In this document: positions 48,895-58,453 of the stretch, in pieces
Layout of the letters: the number at the start of each line of letters is the position of its first letter
How positions within the stretch are numbered: the first letter of the stretch is position 1
Source of the DNA: Nelumbo lutea
Taxonomy: Eukaryota; Streptophyta; Magnoliopsida; Proteales; Nelumbonaceae
Length of the DNA: 64,000 nt
Assembly (NCBI GenBank): GCA_022828595.1
Contig: JAKGHH010000003.1
Coordinates: 11,470,934-11,534,933 of the forward strand
Reading direction: 5' to 3'
Made by a program: the position numbers and the translations under genes
Notes under the pieces: model-generated
The model's database searches: none
The model's input: only the letters and a program-made list of their open reading frames with translations
Told to the model about the DNA's origin: nothing

Positions 48895-49334
48895 TAGAGA
48901 TGGCATTTTGACCCATCCCCATGGGGCCCCACCCCAATCGGGGGTGGGTTTTTTTACCACTGGTCGGGGCTCGGGGGGTAGTGAAAACCCAAAACTTTGG
49001 GATCGTGGACGGTATTTGTCCACCCTGACCTTGGCCCCACCTGATTATATTATATAACATAATATATATAATTATTATATGCTAATATATATTATATTAT
49101 ATTATACTATTTATATTACATAATATATAATAGTTTTGGATATATTTCAAAAAAAATAATAATAAGTATACAAGTAAGAATGACTGGGGTGGGGCGGGGG
49201 CAAAGTTTGGGATCCCCGCTCGGGGACGGAGATGGGGCTAGGATCTTTAGCCCCATCTGGGATCGGGACAGAGAATTTGAATTTGGGGTCGGGTAAGGGG
49301 CAGGTAAAATCTGGCCCACCCCAATTCGTTACAT
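48895..49334. mobile_element. GC-ended, AT-cored dispersed element (hAT-like MITE remnant)
   Basis: The left end TAGAGATGGCATTTTGACCC is followed by GGGGTGGG/CCCCACC repeats, an (AT)-rich core at 49040-49140, and mirror-like GGGGTCGGG, GGGGATGGGG-type sequence at the right. Many plant non-autonomous elements have this layout with TAGAGATGGCAA ends; the matching right terminus is decayed here. Confidence 0.45.
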
Positions 49335-50330
49335 GTGTACAAATTTTAAAGGAATAATAACAGATGTCAATGGTAAGAGTAAAGTTACTCAATTATCATA
49401 AATGATAGGGATAACATTTGACAATAAACAAACAATAAACGTATACTTAATCAATTAACTAAACTAGAAAAATAAAAATAGTTTAAAAAATTTATTCATT
49501 TATTATTCGTGGGAAGATGTTTTCAATACACGGTAGACCACCAATCAATGAAATTCAACTAGAATTCTGAATATCGGATTGCTGTAAGTGGCTCATCTTA
49601 TCTTTTTTGGTACCATAAAATTGTCCTCTAAGACTTTTTTTTTTTTTAAACAAGTGAATGATGTTGTCATCTATCTATCTACCGAAAAAGAACCATGCTG
49701 CCATCAGTGACTCATCACATTCATAAAACAAATACTAGCCCAGGGCTTCGACAATAGAGCGGCAAGTAGATCAAATCGAATCAGATACCGGCATTATCCA
49801 AATTTTTACATTGATTTATATTCGAAATTGAATAGCATAGACAAATTAATAAAAAATTATCAAAGTTTTTTTGTTATTATATTTACTGATAGATATAATA
49901 TAAATGTTCAATCCAGAGGGGTACACCACCAAATTGTATCCACCCTTATCTTTTCATCCTGTATGTGGATATTCTTTCTTGTCTTCTCACTTTCAAGATG
50001 GAGAATGATTCTTTATGTGGCTTTAAATTTGCCCGAAATTGCCCAAAATTAAATAATTTATTATTTACTGATGGCATTCTCATATTTGGAAGGAATTTGG
50101 AGTTGGAGGTTATTTCGCACTGCATTCTTGACTCAAGAGATGATCTCGTGAAAGATTCAACGTTTTTGCATTGGATTCCCAATATAACTAACTCTTCAAC
50201 AAATGCCAAGGAGAATCCCTATTTGGATAAACTGGGAACAGAGCACTAAGCTAGATGAGACTGAAGTTAATGAAGTTAAAGACTTTTTATTTTGGATTTT
50301 TTATTTACAAGAATTCTACCCACACTTATC
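49335..50330 (+). mobile_element. AT-rich spacer with a probable LINE reverse-transcriptase scrap at about 49990-50110
   Basis: The frame 49965-50249 reads CGFKFARNCPKLNNLLFTDG then ILIFGR, aligning by eye with the plant LINE RT block G-x-K-x-x-R-x-C-P ... LLFADD ... LLF around the catalytic Asp-Asp. Here FADD is FTDG, so catalysis would be lost. The rest of the ORF is not convincingly LINE-like. The region before 49900 is ordinary AT-rich spacer. Confidence 0.35.
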
Positions 50331-50334
50331 AACA

Positions 50335-50425
50335 GAATACTATAGCCGTGCATTGAGGACATCTCCTCATTCATAATAAGTACCAAGCAGGAGATGTCCC
50401 ATATCCTTATGTCTATGTGTGACTG
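50335..50425. mobile_element. inverted-repeat MITE, family D copy
   Basis: Left arm GCCGTGCATTGAGGACATCT then CCT; complement of right arm GGATATGGGACATCTCCT. The arms pair around a short TAATAAG loop. Same core motif as the copies at 41.3, 51.3, 52.2 and 55.3 kb. Confidence 0.6.
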
Positions 50426-51268
50426 CAATGTCATGTGGGCAGGGGGCGGAGTCAGGAATTTTTTTATGAGAGGGCCAAAACTTATGGATGGGCCATGGAG
50501 AGGGGAGCAATCATTGGGTGAAAAGTGAAAGAAAGGGAGAAACTTACATAGAAAAATGTATTCAGTGTGCGGATTTCTGGATTGTAAAGGGGGCCATGGC
50601 TCCCCTGGGTCTCTGCCCCTGTATTTGGGTAAGGTGAGTAGAGTTCCTGTGAGTAGGAAACTCTAGCTGTTTAGAGAGTCATTTAAATGGCTAGTGCTTT
50701 CAGTTTGGATCCCATATTGTTCGCATCCTGCTGGACCCTCACCTAGAGGTTCCTGGGCGACTTCACACTATAATTGCTGATTGTAGAGATTTTTATGCAA
50801 TTTTCGTCACTTTTTTTTTTTCCTACATACGTTTTTTTTTTCCTAAACAACTAAAATTCCATTCATTACTTTAGAATGTATCCTTCATACCTTACAAGCA
50901 AACAGTAGACTCATATAACTTGTTAAATTTGTAGACCTGTCTCTTGGCCCGGCCATTCCTTTGGACTTCTTTAAGGCTTGTACTTAACTTTTTTTTTTTT
51001 TTTGATCAATAGCTTGTACTTAATTACTTATAGATGATTTGATGCAATGAATCTGTCTACGGGCTTTTCAAAAAATAAAAATAAAAGGTCTGCATTTGAT
51101 TGGAAGGAAGTTCATAATAGGGCTTTCTTATAATTTTTCTCAATATTAATGGTTTTCTCAAAAAACCAAGCTAGTCTAGTGGCGTTTTACAATAAGAATG
51201 TTTTTGTTTTCAAATCGCGACATCAGCAAAGAAACAAAATAGTTCACATCTCTGCCTCACAAGGGGCC
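50426..51268. other. intergenic, no gene recognised
   Basis: Several T-runs (50809-50821, 50828-50840, 50990-51003). A block at about 50440-50640 with AGGGGGCGGAGTCAGGAATT and GGGGGCCATGGCTCCCC resembles a dispersed repeat margin. No coding frame. Confidence 0.4.
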
Positions 51269-51409
51269 TCCCCACAAGGTCCCACAGCACATTCCTGCTG
51301 TATATTGAGAACACCTCCCGATGATAGTATCAAAACTGATGATGCCATCATTGGAAGATGCTCTTAATACACAGCGGAGATGTAGTGTGGGATGTTGTGG
51401 GGCGGAGAT
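51269..51409. mobile_element. inverted-repeat MITE, family D copy (longest hairpin)
   Basis: A 141-bp near-palindrome. Left arm CCTCCCCACAAGGTCCCACA then GCACATTCCTGCTGTATATTG; complement of the right arm CTCCGCCCCACAACATCCCA then CACTACATCTCCGCTGTGTATTA. Arms match at roughly three of four positions over more than 50 bp around a loop with TATCAAAACTGATG. Confidence 0.7.
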
Positions 51410-52205
51410 ATGATCTCAAAACAAAAACATGTTCTTCGATTCTATTGTTGTTTTCAAAAAGAAAAAAACAGATTGGTTTTGTTTCAAAAAATAGTACATA
51501 TTTTTAGAACCAACAAAATATATTTTTTAAAACAAAAACAAAACTTTTAGTATAGAAATTAGATAATTTATGGAACATGAAGTTGAATGATAAGATGCAA
51601 ACATGTTTTAAAAACCAGATTCAGAAACATATGTTTTTAGTTTCAGTTTTGAAAACAGAAAACAAACACATAATCAAAAACATGTTTTTTGTGTTTTTAT
51701 TTTGAGAAACAATCTATTTTCAAATCATACGATTTTGATTTATTTTTAAAACCAACAAGAAAAACAATTCACTCTGTACAATACCCCCAAAATAATTTCT
51801 AACTTGGCCCCACTTCACCTTGGATGATGAAAATTATTTCTGCCGTAGTGCCAGGTTGAGAATGGTTGATTGGCCTGCTTTGTTGTTGTACCTATGATTC
51901 TAGAGGGATAGCTTCTCCTTAGTTTATAGAGCTAATCCCCATCACAGGTAAATAGAGCTATCAAATTATTATTTTTTTATTTTATATTTTTTGAAGCGGC
52001 CTACACAACAGGGATAGCCATCCGATCCCCTAACCCTTCTCTTGGTGTTAACGGGAATGGATCAAGGTTTTAAAACTGTCATTGATCTAGATGTTTGGTC
52101 CGTTCATTAGGTAAAAAAAACCATCAATGTAGACGATTGAACCATTGAACAGTCAATATAGTATAAAATTGGATTTTATACTCACAAGATCGTGCTCACA
52201 CTATT
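51410..52205. other. intergenic, no gene recognised
   Basis: A- and T-rich with many short GTTTTTGTTTT/AAAACAAAAAC runs (51410-51760), probably a decayed repeat. Nothing coding. Confidence 0.45.
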
Positions 52206-52210
52206 CTCAG

Positions 52211-52292
52211 AGTCCCTTGCAGCCTTGTATTGAGAATATCTTTCCATGAAAAAAAATCAAACAAGCATAGAGATTCCCAGTGCACGGCTGTA
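52211..52292. mobile_element. inverted-repeat MITE, family D copy (short)
   Basis: Left arm CAGCCTTGTATTGAGAATAT; complement of right arm CAGCCGTGCACTGGGAATCT. The arms flank an A-rich loop. Confidence 0.55.
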
Positions 52293-52308
52293 AAAGACTG
52301 CGGGCATA

Positions 52309-52877
52309 CAAGGTTTTAAAAACAGACTTGTAGAAGAACCATTTTGGCCACCAGTTTTTAGGTCAGTGGTTCAATCATCTGGTCTGAATGGATTGGCTGA
52401 TGATGTTTAAAAAATAAAAAATAAAAAAAATAATTAAAATAATCAAATGACCTAAAAAATGTTTTCTAGGTTGAAAGATTTAGCGGTTCAAGCATCCAGA
52501 TCAGTGGTTTATTGATCAAATCAATGATTTTTTTTTGAAAATCTTTGAATCAAGAATAAATTAAAACTAGATAATTGACCAGTTCCTGAATCAAACGGTC
52601 CAACCATCTGGTCCAGTCCAAATTTCAAAACAGTTCTCATCAATTTATGGGAACCAACACCAGAAATTGCAACACAAACTATATTTTGAGGGGGCCGGTA
52701 TGGTGATCAGTAACTGACACTTTGAAATAACTCAACGCTCCACAACTAATTTACGTATATTTATAAAAATATTATACTTACTATTTTATTTATGATGTCA
52801 TAGGTTGATTCTGTGACTCGGAGGATGAAACCATTGACCCAGAAACCATTTACATTTCCGGATCAGTTTTAAAAACA
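52309..52877. mobile_element. dispersed element with GGTTTTAAAAAC-type inverted ends
   Basis: Left end AAGGTTTTAAAAACAG, complement of right end AATGTTTTTAAAACTGATCC. The inside is rich in GGTTCAATCATCTGG/CCAGATGATTGAACC-like segments. A related left end also occurs at about 52064 (AAGGTTTTAAAACTG), so two copies may be juxtaposed. No matching target duplication. Confidence 0.5.
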
Positions 52878-52983
52878 TTGGAGTCCACAGCAGATGTGAT
52901 CACCGTTTACAATCAACGGATGATTCTTTGTGCGTTTCCTTATCTTTGACCCATAATTAATATGACTATTAAAAGAATAATTT

Positions 52984-53195
52984 GGATTAGCTGATCACTT
53001 TATCTATGAAGCGGGCTGTAGCACCATGACAATGCCCCACACCAGTGATAAAACACATGAAACCCCATAGTGAGGGGCTTACAATCAACAGATGATATTT
53101 TACCAAATAGTTGAGTCCCGTATATTTTATGATTAATGTAGAGTATTGTTATTGATTTCACAGCCTACTTGACAGTTATTGTGTCTAGCTATCAC
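52984..53195. mobile_element. long-inverted-repeat MITE, family C copy 2
   Basis: Shares with the 30056 element, in the same order: GGATTAGCTGA, GGGCTGTRGMACCA, AATGCCCCAC, CCAGTSATAAAA, the GTGAGRGG centre, TTTTATGA, GTTATYATTG and CACAGCCT. Ends are more diverged (right end TCTAGCTATCAC). Confidence 0.7.
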
Positions 53196-53759
53196 GATTT
53201 TTCATCAAAATCGTGGTAGGTAATGGACACAATTCACACAAGTACCTAGTTATACGCGATGAGGACTTAAAGGTATTCCCTTATTTATTCGATCCATCAT
53301 TTATATATTAGATAAATGATTTTATTTTTACTTTTTTTTGTATTTTTATTTTGCAAGAGAAGCATCGCATATAAAATGATTTCAGTCGATTCATTTGTAA
53401 TCACTCATGCGAACAGTTGAGTGGAATGCTTTTATTGGTTGGGACAGCGGAGGAAAGAGTTAGGAATAGAAGCAAAGAAACGTGAAGAAAGCAACAAAAC
53501 GAAATGGGGGTGGAGAAGCTTTATCGTTGATTAAGAATGGGAAAGGTCGAAATGACGAAAAGGACCGAGACTTAGACATCATGTATCTTTTTCTTCGCCT
53601 CCTGGGCTGCAAGTATCACTTCTCACATCAAAAGGTGCATAGTCATGTCAGGGAAAAAGTTTGTCTGTTTGGGTAAAAAAAATCAGCTTTGGCTGTTTTG
53701 GTGTGGGATAAAGAAGTAATTGCAATGTATATTCGTTTAACCCTGTGAATTTTGCTAAG

Positions 53760-53798
<39 letters not shown>

Positions 53799-54048
53799 GA
53801 CCAATGATAATTGATAGATGGAACTCATAATTGAATTGGCCAAATTGGGAACAGGCGGAGCGGACAAGATAACTATTAATTGTCTATTGGGCCGGGAGTC
53901 ATCTTATGGAAGAGGTAAACCTCAATAAGTTTGGCATTTAGTGAAGGACTGGAACCCCCTCCTCCATCTCTCCATTGTTGATTGCGTAGAAAATGCAATT
54001 CCGGTGCCCATGAACACTAGAACTTGCGTCTCTTTGTCTTAGAGAGAG
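53196..54048. other. upstream region of the WAT1-related gene
   Basis: AT-rich; contains an (AT)n tract at 53762-53796 about 250 bp upstream of the start codon. No convincing TATA box between that tract and the ATG. A CTCCTCCATCTCTCC pyrimidine stretch near 53960 may be leader. The frame 53482-53676 has no recognisable domain. Confidence 0.45.
53762..53796. repeat. (AT)n microsatellite upstream of the WAT1-related gene
   Basis: About 17 perfect AT units. Confidence 0.95.
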
Positions 54049-57000
54049 ATGGGACTGAAATCAAGTTTGTGGAGTGCGATGCCGTTTGCGGCAATGGTGA
54101 TGGTGGAGTGTGGGAGTATAGGGCTGACAACACTGAGCAAAGCAGCCATGAGAAGAGGGATGAGCAACTTCGTCTTTATCTTGTATTCCTATATTCTCGC
54201 CACTCTGCTCCTGCTGCCTTTTCTCTTCATCTGCCGCAGGTATGGTATATATTCAAATTCAAATTCAAATTAAACCTACTCTTTTAGCTTGCTTGCTTGC
54301 ATGCTTCTGGTTCTAGATCAAACGTATTTACTAATTAATTAATTTGGGGGTCATTGAGGCTACCGACAAGGCAAATCATCCCAAACTTACACAATCTACT
54401 TGCAGAGCGGAACACCCCCCACTCACCTTCTCCATTCTCTGTAGACTTTTCTTACTTGGCATAGTGAGGTATGCTTCTGTATTAATTCTCTGAGTAACGG
54501 TATGATTGTATGAATGTGAATGTGCTTCCTTTTAAGATTCAACAGCTTTCTCTTCAATCTTCTTTTCCTAACGAATAAAAAGAAAGAAGAAAAGCTGTTC
54601 CGTTCGATAGAAATGAGTAACAACTACGGGATGGATCCTTTTTTTTTCCTTTCTAAAACATAAATACGTCCCTTGCAGTTGCATTTCTCAGATCCTTCAA
54701 TACGAAGGCATTCGAAGCAGCTCTCCAATTCTTAATTCAGCAACAGATAACATTCTTCCAGCTTTTATCTTCATCCTTGCTATCATCTTCAGGTTCTGCT
54801 CTCTCTCTCTATCCCAGTACTCCTTTTTATTTTTTTTTATTTTTTTTTTTATTTTTTGGATTACGCCTGATCTGCTACAAACAAAGATGTGTTTTGTGAA
54901 GACTCAAGAATGGGATAAGTAAGTAAATACGCCCATTGTACGGATCACAACTGATGTTTCTCCTGTTGATTACGTACGGTACTCGCTTAGTTTGTAGCAG
55001 ATCTGGAGTGACGCACAAACACGAGTCCAGATCCCATCCCAATTCACGGGTACCAACAGCCATCACAGCCGTACATTAAGAGGGCAAGGAAGATCTTCCC
55101 GATGTACAGCTACGGTGTGTTTTGGGACCATATTCGAATCTGACAAACACATCTTCGTGGTTTGTTTGGATCTGTCGTCTTTGTCATGCACTTCCACTCA
55201 ATCTGTTATACATGTCTCATTACATGTGTAGTCTCATATCATATGCATAGTATTTATATACGAGTTTGGAAGTTTGGATTTACTCCTTAGCCGTGCATTA
55301 GGAATATCTATGTGAGGAGTAAATCTAGATTCTTTATTTATTATAACAAATCATTCCAATTCAGCATAAGAGGTGCAAATCAATTTAGCCTACAATGGGT
55401 TGGCTTTAGATTTTTTGTCATTAGACTAGGCTGGGGCCCAAAAGTTGAATGCATCAAATTTTAAGTGTGTTATAGGATCGGATTGAATAATTCTAGCTTG
55501 ATTTCAGACTCAGGTTTTAAGTCCGATTCTTAAGATTGAGCCTGGGTTGAGCTAAAACTTGGCCCAACCCGCCCAACTTAGCACACTACTTTTATCTGGT
55601 TTAATAGTAAATAAGAGAGAACAAAACACACCTCAAGAGAAGAAACTTTTCTCCAACATCCTAATATGGACGGTAAAGGTCAAAGCCTAAAAGGTTTTAT
55701 TTACAAGTGATAAGGACGGACTCAGCACCTATGATAAAGGCTGTATAACCTAGGCCCAGGCTTCGGCTTTGGGCCTAAGGCACTCATTAAATTTTATAAA
55801 ATATATGATATAATTTATATAACATATTATATGTATCATTTTATAATATCTATATACATATTAAAACAAGAATCATATGCATTTAAATTAATTAGTAAGA
55901 TAGAGTGAGCTCAATTTTCCTTGGCCCAATCAAGTATATGATAAGAGCCCATTTTGTCATAATTTTTTTTAATAAAATCCGTGCATTGCGTGGGGCTTGA
56001 CTAATTTAGTATATAAATAATAAAGTGGGGTACAATGCGAGAAAAGACTTATAGCATGATTGGATGTCGTAGCCAGATCTTATTCATGTAGAGATTTTAG
56101 TGAATTTCAGTAGAACTGCTGAACTCATTATCACTGTCGCTGCTTAACAAAACAAATATTTGCTTTAATTCTCAAAACATATGGCTGTGTTTGATTGGAG
56201 TGTAAATTCATTTGCATTGATGTAAAATTATAGTAGTGCAAATGATTTAGGTGCAAGTTTTGATTTATTTTTGTTTAAAATTTTACCTTACTTTGTTTGA
56301 TTGCAAAAAATGAATTAAAAATAAGACCAAAAGTAGAATAAAGTAAAACCCAAAATAAAATTAAATCAAAATTTACATTTTTCATTTGCACTTCCATACA
56401 TTTGTACTAGTGCAAATAAAATTATACTGCAGCCAAACACAACCTATACATTTTGGATGAGATCTTAAGGCTCAGTTTGGAAAGAATACAAATACAAAAG
56501 TGTATGGTGCAAATACATGCAAAATAATACAAAATCCACAGATTTGCACTCTACATATTTGTATTTATACTTCTTCCAAACTGAGCATAGGGAAATTTTT
56601 GGTCCAGTTAATCTTCAAAGTGAAACCCAGGGAACCTAGTTCATGAGAAAATGATGTCACACAAGAGCATTTTTTTTATTCTCTTCAATGAATGTATTTG
56701 ACAATGGTTTGTTCAGGATGGAGCCTCTGGCTTTGAAAAGTTCATATGGTCGGGCTAAACTCCTAGGCACCTTGGTATCAATCACAGGGGCTTTTGTAGT
56801 GACTCTCTATAAAGGCCCATCAATATTCATCAGCAATTCATCAGCTTCCAGCTTGCCCCACCAACAATTCTTACTCTCACCAAAATCAAACTGGGTCTTC
56901 GGAGGCTTTCTCCTTTCACTTCATATTCTGGCGCTTGCGTTTTTGTTTATCATTCAGGTAAGTTCAACCCAAAACCCATTTTATAATCCAGGATTTAGAG

Positions 57001-58410
57001 TGGATGCAAATTAGAGATAATATCTGAGCCCATCTGGATTCTTTTATATTGGCAGGCCTCAATCGTTAAGGACTACCGAGCAGAATTTTCGATAACCTTC
57101 TTTTATTGTTTCTTTGGCTCCATCCCAACAGCATTCGTCTCTGTGATTGCTGAAAAAGATCCAAGTGCTTGGATATTAAGGCCTAATCTGGAGTTAATTG
57201 CTATTATCTACTCGGTAAGCAATTTTTAATTTGTGAGTCCAATTCGGCTATCATTAAACTGAAGTCAATCCTTATGAGACTTAGATGAAGATTAAAATGT
57301 TGTTTGGCAAGTCTTTTTAGGAAGATCTTCTGACAGCCCATATAGTCATAAGACATAATGAACTTTTGGGGTATTGTTTTTAAAAATCGACCATGTGATA
57401 AGTATCCTAATCTACTATGGTCTACTAACTATTAAACGAAAGATTTTAAGTACCAAAAGACAAGAAGTTTTATTTGAAGCTTCCAGAATTTTGACCAGTT
57501 TAAGCTTCCATGAGCTATGGCATAGGTCTTTCTATCTTCCCGTCTTTCATTGTTAAACAGAGAAAGACCAACTTTAGTCTTCCAAGCTTGAAAAAACCCA
57601 AAATAATACACAGAAAAGACTTGTCAAATTTCCCCTAAATCTGCGCTGTAGTGGGTCTGTTTAGTTTCACAGGTAGATGAGTCATTATTCATTAAGACCT
57701 ACTTTTGAATTTCCTTTAAAGAAACTGGAAGTTAACATGCAGTGATGTGAATTTGGTGTAGGCAGTTTTTGCATGTGCAATTCGCTCCCTTGTTCATTTG
57801 TGGTGCTTAGGAAAGAATGGGCCCGTCTATGTGGCAATGTTCAAGCCCTTTGGGATTGTTATTGCAGTTGTAATGGGTATCGCCTTCCTTGGGGACAGTC
57901 TCTATCTTGGAAGGTATATACTTTCTCTCTTAATATATATATATATATATCTATATATCGCCTTCCTTGGGGACAGTCTCTATCTTGGAAGGTATATACT
58001 TTCTCTCTTAATATATATATAGGCTGTGTTTGGATTGGTGGGAAGTAAAAATGTGGAATGAAAAGAAAAAAAAATTTGGGGACCGAACAATAGACTTGCA
58101 CTCTCTGGATTCTGCTGCACTCCATCTTAGAAGCCAAGTTGTGCAACCAGGAAGAAACTATCATATCTTGTTATCTAATTCTCCCCAAATCCAGACAGAG
58201 CTTTTAGTGTGTTGTATGTAGGAGAAAGTAGTGATATTTAGAAATGGAATTCTGTGCAGTGTGGTGGGGTCAGCTATAATTTCCCTTGGATTCTATGCTG
58301 TGATGTGGGGGAAAGCAAAGGAAAGGAAAATTACCAAGGACATTGAAGAATGGGGCTTGATGTCATCCACCGAAAGGGTCCCTTTGTTGCAAAGCAAGAT
58401 GGGAATATAG
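54049..58410 (+). CDS. WAT1-related protein (nodulin MtN21 / EamA transporter family)
   Basis: Seven exons join in phase into 356 residues: 54049-54239, 54406-54468, 54679-54792, 56717-56957, 57056-57214, 57762-57913 and 58260-58410. All introns are GT-AG. Family hallmarks are MVMVECGSIGLTTLSKAAM (residues about 16-34, first membrane span), RMEPLALKSSYGRAKLLGTL and GAFVVTLYKGP (exon 4), HLWCLGKNGPVYVAMFKPFG and GIAFLGDSLYLG (exon 6), and GFYAVMWGKAKE near the C-terminus (exon 7). Length and hydrophobicity fit the usual ten membrane helices built from two EamA repeats. The family includes Arabidopsis WAT1, a vacuolar auxin transporter needed for secondary-wall formation, and amino-acid exporters; the substrate here cannot be told. 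Exon 3 reads SSSPILNSATDNILPAF where relatives usually have ALGNLTPAF, a charged change in a membrane span. A 78-bp duplication at the end of exon 6 creates a second, in-frame donor. Intron 3 (1.9 kb) holds several MITEs. Confidence 0.95.
54860..55165. mobile_element. inverted-repeat repeat(s) in intron 3 of the WAT1-related gene, family D-like
   Basis: CTGATCTGCTACAAACAAAG (54868) is matched in complement by CTTAGTTTGTAGCAGATCTG (54989). Next to it, CAGCCGTACATTAAGAGGGC and the complement of ATCTTCCCGATGTACAGCTA form a second hairpin (55065-55125) with the family D core CCGTACATTAAGA. Two nested hairpins or a composite copy. Confidence 0.5.
55262..55335. mobile_element. short inverted-repeat MITE, family D copy, in intron 3
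   Basis: GGATTTACTCCTTAGCCGTG then CATTAGGAATATCT on the left, GAGGAGTAAATC on the right. The outer 11 bp pair exactly (GATTTACTCCT / AGGAGTAAATC). Confidence 0.55.
56183..56444. mobile_element. MITE, family F, in intron 3 of the WAT1-related gene
   Basis: 262 bp. Left end GGCTGTGTTTGATTGGAGTG; complement of the right end GGTTGTGTTTGGCTGCAGTA. GTGCAAAT-type motifs lie inside both ends. A 3-bp flank TAT is present on both sides (56180-56182 and 56445-56447), consistent with a Harbinger-type insertion although TAA/TTA is more usual. Confidence 0.7.
56469..56587. mobile_element. MITE, family A copy 3, in intron 3 of the WAT1-related gene
   Basis: Left end GGCTCAGTTTGGAAAGAATA preceded by TAA; right end CTTCCAAACTGAGCA followed by TAG. 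The interior shares AAATACAAA and TTTGCACTCTACATATTTG with the 14141 copy. Confidence 0.78.
57878..58019 (+). repeat. 78-bp tandem duplication covering the exon 6 splice donor
   Basis: Copy 1 (57878-57955) and copy 2 (57956-58019, incomplete at its AT-rich end) are identical over CGCCTTCCTTGGGGACAGTC, TCTATCTTGGAAGGTATATA and CTTTCTCTCTTAATATATAT. Each contains the last 36 coding bases of exon 6 and the donor AG|GTATATAC. The offset is 26 codons with no stop between the donors. Confidence 0.95.
58022..58202. mobile_element. possible MITE in intron 6 of the WAT1-related gene
   Basis: Left end GGCTGTGTTTGGATTGGTGG; complement of right end AGCTCTGTCTGGATTTGGGG. The ends pair at about 12 of 14 positions. 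It begins two or three bases after the 78-bp duplication. No target duplication is clear. Confidence 0.45.
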
Positions 58411-58447
58411 AAACCTATACTAGTGTTGAACAAAAAAACAAAACAAG

Positions 58448-58453
58448 AATAAA
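58448..58453 (+). promoter_or_regulatory. candidate polyadenylation signal of the WAT1-related gene
   Basis: AATAAA 38 bases after the stop codon. Plant signals are loose, so this is only a candidate. Confidence 0.35.
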
